Below, in pieces: positions 5,307 through 7,251 of a DNA stretch of 7,251 nucleotides; within the stretch, counting starts at the first letter, position 1, and the number at the start of each line of letters is the position of its first letter. The DNA is from CAZJYC01 sp964550165 (lineage in GTDB: Bacteria; Acidobacteriota; Aminicenantia; Aminicenantales; Aminicenantaceae). Below the pieces are notes generated by a model that had not been told where the DNA came from, did no database searches, and saw only the letters and a list, made by a program, of their open reading frames with translations. The stretch is taken from positions 1 through 7,251 of the forward strand of contig CAZJYC010000102.1 of NCBI GenBank assembly GCA_964550165.1, in the 5' to 3' direction. The position numbers were made by a program, and so were the translations under genes.

Positions 5307-5810
5307 TCATGGCTTCTTCTCATAGCCAAGGATTGTATAATAAATGGCTCGGTCGAAGAAAAGAGTGACACGGTTATTGAGTTCGATTGCTTGGTAAAAG
5401 TCCAGTATTGTATCGAGCAAGCCTTCATCAAGAACTTTCATCCACAAGTGTCGCCTCGTAAGAATGAGCGCATGGATGACTTCTGAGAGTGAGAATCCTT
5501 CTTCGCGGCGCTCAGCGCCGAGGGTCATGTAGTGGCGGGCGATTTCTTCCTTGGTAGTTTCACGGGAGATCCATTTCCCAAGCTGGCTGAAGACCATGAA
5601 TGCCCGCTCATAGAGTTTAAGCCTATCGAAACTGCGGTAGGTTGGAGTACAATCGTTCTCGCACACATCATGCAGCCAGTTCATTGTCAATTCATCGGCA
5701 CCATTCTCGATGAGATCCACCAGCTTCCTGGAGACTGGAGTTTGGATTGGGAAGTCATCCTTTTTATTGTTTTCCAATTTCCCCATCTCCTCTGTAAAAG
5801 TAATTAACAT
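5307..5810 (-). CDS. stand-alone RsbRD-N-like sensor-domain protein
   Basis: The 167-residue protein consists of an N-terminal tail and one all-helical domain that resembles the N-terminal sensor domain of RsbR-type stressosome proteins and some histidine kinases (RsbRD_N). Recognisable stretches are LKLYERAFMVFSQLGKWIS (64-82), EEIARHYMTLGAERREEGFS (88-107), LSEVIHALILTRRHLW (108-123) and NRVTLFFDRAIYYTILGYE (146-164). No STAS, kinase or DNA-binding domain follows, so it may act as a separate sensing or adaptor subunit. The start is uncertain: ATG 5810 lacks a Shine-Dalgarno sequence and overlaps the -10 region of a likely promoter; GAGGAG (5787-5792) touches ATG 5786 but is well placed for a TTG at 5777, which would remove eleven residues. 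The domain is unaffected. It lies 172 bases after the flavoprotein gene on the same strand and probably has its own promoter. Function and signal are unknown. Confidence 0.78.
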   Translation of the reverse strand: MLITFTEEMGKLENNKKDDFPIQTPVSRKLVDLIENGADELTMNWLHDVCENDCTPTYRSFDRLKLYERAFMVFSQLGKWISRETTKEEIARHYMTLGAERREEGFSLSEVIHALILTRRHLWMKVLDEGLLDTILDFYQAIELNNRVTLFFDRAIYYTILGYEKKP

Positions 5811-5829
5811 AAATGAAATTTATTGTCAA
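5801..5829 (-). promoter_or_regulatory. candidate promoter of the RsbRD-N-like gene
   Basis: On the minus strand a perfect TTGACA (5824-5829) is followed after 16-17 bases by a weak -10 (TTAATT/TAATTA, 5801-5807). If used, transcription starts downstream of the ATG at 5810, implying a start at 5786 or, better spaced, the TTG at 5777. I see no terminator after the flavoprotein gene, so read-through is also possible. Confidence 0.35.
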
Positions 5830-5982
5830 AAGCAGATGGAAACGCGGTTTTCTCAGCACCCAGCCTGATCTTGTAAATAACGGATTTCCGGATGCTTCCG
5901 CGGGGAATGCATAAGAGAGAGGCAGAGAAAGATTCTGGCCTTCAAGTTGATTGGAGAGAAGATATGATCGAGGAAGGGCTGA

Positions 5983-7251
5983 TTATCTCAAAGTGCCTTC
6001 GTAGCGGGCGGTGAGCTGGCGGCGGCGGACATCCTCGGGTGTGTAGGAAGGCAAGAGAACCGGAGCGATGCGGTCTGTCTTGATTTTGGCTTTCTTCAGT
6101 TCATTCTCATAGTCCGTGATATGCTTCAGGGTCAGCTCACCGAGCTTGACGGACTTGGCGTATTCCGCAGCGTGTCGTCCAGCCCGGCGTCCGAAGACAT
6201 TGTAATCCAGCACCGAGTTGCCCATGAGCCTGTTTCGGCCGTGGACTCCGCCTGAGGCTTCCCCGGCTACATAAAGTCCGGGGAGGTTGGTTTCACAGCG
6301 GTCGTTGATCTCGATTCCGCCGTTCTGGTAATGAAGCGATGGATAGACGAGCATCGGTTCCTTGGTGATGTCGATGCCGTAGCGGATGAACTGGCGGTGC
6401 ATGGCCGGGAAGTTCTTCTTGATGTATCCATCGCCTCTAATCATCTCGATCAGCGGCGAGTCCAGCCAGACGCCAAGACGGCCGCTCGGAGTTTCGACAC
6501 CATTTTTTCTTTCCAGACACTCTCTGATGAAGGAGGCGCTCTCCACATCTCGCGGCTCCCTGGGAAAAACAAAGAGCTCCCCGTATTTGTTGAGAGGCTG
6601 GCCGCCGGCTCCCCGGATTTTTTCCGTGATCAGGAAGCCTGCGATCTGCTCGGGAAAGACTGCGCCAGTGGGATGATACTGGACAGAATCCATGTAGAGA
6701 AGCTCGGCTCCTGCCCGGTAAGCCATCACCAGGCCATCGCCGGTGGCTCCATAGTGATTGGTAGTGTCGAATCCACGGATATGAAGCCGGCCATAGCCTC
6801 CAGTGGCAATGACTGTCGCCTTGGCTTTAACCGTAAAATACTCCTCAGTTTCCAGATTATAGAGAATTCCACCCGCACAGCGGCCTTTCTTGTCCATGAT
6901 CAGCTCAACGATAGGCATAAACTCCAGAACTGTGATCTTATCCGGATGATTCCTGACTTCATCCATAAGCGTCCGCATAATCACAGCGCCTGTGTAATCG
7001 CGGCAGGAGTGCATTCTTTTTCTGGATGTGTCGCCTCCATGGAGGACGAGCATATTCCCTTCCGAATCTTTGTCCCAGACAACTCCCATCTCTTCAAGCC
7101 ATTTGACAACCTCAGGCCCGTCTTCGGTTAAAGCTCTCACCAGCTCAGGCTTGTTGTCAAAATGTCCTCCGCCCATAGCATCCAGGAAGTGGCGGGTAGG
7201 GGAGTCCTGGGGCGTAACCGCAGCCTGCATGCCGCCCTGGGACATCATCGA
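5983..7251 (-). CDS. fumarate reductase/succinate dehydrogenase-type flavoprotein subunit, 5' end cut by window
   Basis: The frame is open to the right edge, so the N-terminus with the GxGxxG dinucleotide fold is outside; the visible part begins SMMSQGGMQAA, the conserved segment shortly after it. Numbered from the ATG at 7248, family motifs are ATGGYGR (148-154), TGDGLVMAYRAGAELL (169-184), QYHPTG (190-195), TEKIRGAGG (208-216), PRDVESASF (232-240), LHYQNGGIEIN (305-315) and LYVAGEASGGVHGRNRLMGNS (325-345). By alignment to E. coli FrdA, the substrate-binding and proton-relay residues H192, E209, R212, R233, H306 and R340 are all present, so fumarate/succinate-type chemistry with FAD is likely; related acid reductases are possible. 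GRNRLMGNS replaces the usual GANRLGGNS. The protein ends in RRQLTARYEGTLR about 65 residues after FGRRAG, so most of the C-terminal helical domain of classical SdhA/FrdA is missing. The stop is a clean TAA. Iron-sulfur and membrane subunits are not in view. Confidence 0.9.
   Translation of the reverse strand, partial: SMMSQGGMQAAVTPQDSPTRHFLDAMGGGHFDNKPELVRALTEDGPEVVKWLEEMGVVWDKDSEGNMLVLHGGDTSRKRMHSCRDYTGAVIMRTLMDEVRNHPDKITVLEFMPIVELIMDKKGRCAGGILYNLETEEYFTVKAKATVIATGGYGRLHIRGFDTTNHYGATGDGLVMAYRAGAELLYMDSVQYHPTGAVFPEQIAGFLITEKIRGAGGQPLNKYGELFVFPREPRDVESASFIRECLERKNGVETPSGRLGVWLDSPLIEMIRGDGYIKKNFPAMHRQFIRYGIDITKEPMLVYPSLHYQNGGIEINDRCETNLPGLYVAGEASGGVHGRNRLMGNSVLDYNVFGRRAGRHAAEYAKSVKLGELTLKHITDYENELKKAKIKTDRIAPVLLPSYTPEDVRRRQLTARYEGTLR

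Noticed and set aside
5790..5982. The flavoprotein frame stays open for about 60 codons beyond its TAA
   Set aside because: The read-through peptide is Ser/Leu/Pro-rich with no resemblance to the SdhA C-terminal domain, and it runs through the promoter and start of the next gene. Probably chance.
6331..7131. Long plus-strand open frame (266 codons) antisense to the flavoprotein gene
   Set aside because: It is an in-phase shadow of a gene whose minus-strand product carries clear family motifs; the peptide has no recognisable domain.
1..7251. CRISPR arrays, tRNA or rRNA genes, complete insertion sequences
   Set aside because: I saw no regularly spaced repeats, no tRNA-like cloverleaf or rRNA segment, and no transposase frame anywhere in the window.

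Overview
The window is a stretch of bacterial chromosome of mixed base composition. It carries six well-supported protein genes, the last cut by the right edge. Two class III prepilin-like (GspG/PulG-type) proteins, a bacterial TMTC-like GT-C membrane protein with a TPR tail, an RsbRD-N-like sensor protein and a fumarate-reductase-type flavoprotein together recall uncultured Acidobacteriota-like lineages such as Candidatus Aminicenantes. That assignment is a guess from gene style, not a measured result.

Left part (1-3021): an AT-rich minus-strand gene (119-1828) encodes a multi-spanning TMTC-like glycosyltransferase homologue. It starts at TTG and has a near-consensus promoter about 100 bp upstream. 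A divergent plus-strand gene (2134-3021) encodes a cation diffusion facilitator (CDF) metal exporter. The 305-bp divergent spacer holds promoters for both genes, an 8-bp-arm stem-loop with a GAAA loop ahead of the CDF gene, and an unexplained minus-strand open frame with a local GC-rich core.

Middle (3022-5306): between the convergent ends of the CDF gene and a pseudopilin gene lies a 95-bp palindromic element with 19-bp inverted ends (18/19 match) ending in TA, which looks like a MITE or REP-like repeat. The minus strand then carries, in transcription order: a GspG-like pseudopilin (5050-4520) with a strong promoter and a hairpin over its ribosome-binding site; an orphan coding-like frame (4565-4365); a small protein with two membrane segments and a coiled coil (4169-3891); and, a few bases later, a second GspG-like protein (3876-3253) with a very long leader and a Lys/Gly-rich tail. 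No secretion ATPase, platform protein or secretin is in view, so these are orphan pseudopilins here.

Right part (5307-7251): a stand-alone RsbRD-N-like protein (5810-5307) follows the 3' end of a flavoprotein of the succinate dehydrogenase/fumarate reductase family (7251-5983, 5' end beyond the window). That protein keeps the catalytic residues visible in this part but has a short C-terminus. The strongest candidates for something new are the two-gene unit of coiled-coil membrane protein plus long-leader pseudopilin, the hairpin-masked start of the other pseudopilin, and the palindromic element.
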